Below, in pieces: positions 5,615 through 5,870 of a DNA stretch of 5,870 bases. The translations under genes were made by a program, and so were the position numbers. The notes under the pieces are model-generated. The model did no database searches. It was not told the DNA's origin and worked only from the letters and a program-made list of their open reading frames with translations. Location: positions 8,249-14,118 of the forward strand of contig DGYA01000142.1 in the NCBI GenBank assembly GCA_002396505.1, written 5' to 3'. Positions within the stretch are counted from its first letter, which is position 1, and every line of letters begins with the position of its first letter. Source of the stretch: Cyanobacteria bacterium UBA5018 (GTDB lineage: Bacteria > Cyanobacteriota > Cyanobacteriia > PCC-6307 > Cyanobiaceae).

Positions 5615-5622
5615 TTTGTAAA
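5615..5622 (-). promoter_or_regulatory. HLR1-like half-site upstream of cpcB
   Basis: TTTGTAAA is the reverse complement of TTTACAAA, which matches the RpaB half-site consensus (G/T)TTACA(T/A)(T/A) at all positions. No good second half-site lies at the expected 2-base spacing. A related box, CTTGTAAC, lies at 5723-5730. The likeness to the box upstream of cpcC suggests shared control, but single half-sites arise easily by chance. Confidence 0.25.
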
Positions 5623-5692
5623 GGGCAGCCCCTAATGGTGGGGGCGGGATCCAACAATGGTTTCAACCAATTGGCCAAGTGCCTTGCAGCCA

Positions 5693-5711
5693 TGGCGTGA
5701 GCTCCACGCCA
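5693..5711 (+). promoter_or_regulatory. Stem-loop in the cpcB 5' leader
   Basis: TGGCGTG (5693-5699) and CACGCCA (5705-5711) form a perfect seven-pair stem with a 5-base loop, about 75 bases before the cpcB start. No T-run follows. It could stabilise the highly expressed phycocyanin mRNA or act as an operator; the sequence alone cannot say which. Confidence 0.4.
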
Positions 5712-5774
5712 GCTGTGGGTCGCTTGTAACCAACATGGCCCTTCCCACCCACTCCCGACCCCGACGTCGAGAAT

Positions 5775-5779
5775 AGGAG
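5775..5779 (+). promoter_or_regulatory. Ribosome binding site of cpcB
   Basis: AGGAG lies 6 bases before the cpcB ATG. It is the only strong Shine-Dalgarno sequence among the phycobilisome genes here, in keeping with very high translation of the phycocyanin subunits relative to the linkers. Confidence 0.8.
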
Positions 5780-5785
5780 CCCTCA

Positions 5786-5870
5786 ATGTTCGACGCCTTC
5801 ACCAAGGTCGTTGCGCAGGCTGATGCCCGCGGCGAATTCCTTAACGCTGGTCAGATTGACGCCCTCGCGG
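5786..5870 (+). CDS. cpcB: Phycocyanin beta subunit (partial, 3' end outside window)
   Basis: The first 28 residues are visible, beginning MFDAFTKVVAQADARGEFL. This is the near-invariant N-terminus of phycocyanin beta subunits, which forms helices X and Y and contacts the alpha subunit. The start is fixed by the ATG, by AGGAG six bases upstream and by family identity. CpcB carries two phycocyanobilins, at about Cys-82 and Cys-153 (outside the window); the CpcT-family lyase at 1665 would serve the latter. cpcA normally follows directly. The R-phycocyanin homologue rpcB has a similar N-terminus and cannot be excluded from 28 residues, but the lack of phycoerythrin genes favours cpcB. Confidence 0.93.
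   Translation, partial: MFDAFTKVVAQADARGEFLNAGQIDALA

Larger units (their letters stand above)
5523..5785 (+). promoter_or_regulatory. Leader and probable promoter region of cpcB
   Basis: This 263-base stretch between the cpcD terminator and cpcB has no gene. It holds a 10-base perfect palindrome, GCGGCGCCGC (5575-5584), and two TTGTAA boxes (5615-5622 and 5723-5730). It also holds a possible GCCCC/GGGGC hairpin (5628-5645) and a clear stem-loop at 5693-5711. Because the terminator precedes it, a promoter for the phycocyanin operon should lie here, but I cannot assign -35 and -10 boxes with confidence. Confidence 0.6.

Noticed and set aside
5367..5786. A 139-codon minus-strand frame across the cpcD terminator and cpcB leader.
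   Set aside because: It overlaps the terminator, hairpins and the cpcD end, has no recognisable motifs and would oppose the phycocyanin transcript.

Overview
This is a phycobilisome rod gene region from a cyanobacterium. The fairly GC-rich sequence, the compact linker set and phycocyanin as the only visible phycobiliprotein suggest a picocyanobacterium of the Synechococcus/Cyanobium type (perhaps the phycocyanin-only, brackish or freshwater-related lineages). The placement comes from protein resemblance and layout only. No rRNA, tRNA, CRISPR array or transposase gene is visible.

Layout, left to right. A WcbI-like polysaccharide-modification gene (151-1092, +), AT-richer than the rest, is followed by about 315 bases of apparent non-coding DNA. 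Next come a 67-residue unknown gene (1408-1611, +) and, 53 bases on, a CpcT/CpeT bilin lyase gene (1665-2267, +). A 215-base spacer with a 13-base tandem repeat leads to a CpcG-family linker gene (2483-3223, +) whose hydrophobic C-terminus makes it look like the membrane-anchored CpcL (CpcG2) type. Then come a 110-base element bounded by near-perfect 20-base inverted repeats (3301-3410) and a minus-strand gene for a small coiled-coil, basic-tailed protein (3490-3807). That gene diverges from the rod linker gene cpcC (4063-4908, +). A 283-base hairpin-rich spacer separates cpcC from cpcD, the rod-capping linker gene (5192-5401, +), which ends in a good intrinsic terminator (5502-5522). After a 263-base leader, the phycocyanin beta subunit gene cpcB begins at 5786 and runs off the window.

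How the genes fit together. CpcB (with CpcA, presumably just outside) forms phycocyanin hexamers. CpcT attaches phycocyanobilin to one CpcB cysteine. CpcC joins hexamers into rods, CpcD caps the distal end, and the CpcG/CpcL linker ties the proximal end to the core or, if CpcL-like, to the thylakoid membrane near photosystem I. The linker genes lie upstream of cpcB and are cut off from it by a terminator, unlike the common cpcBA-C-D order, so linkers and phycocyanin are probably transcribed separately. TTTGTAA-type boxes resembling half-sites of the RpaB-binding HLR1 element occur upstream of both cpcC and cpcB and could co-regulate them.

I see no clearly new biological system. The points most worth following are the CpcL-like tail, the short inverted-repeat element, the small divergent coiled-coil gene, and the structured repeats in the linker leaders and spacers.
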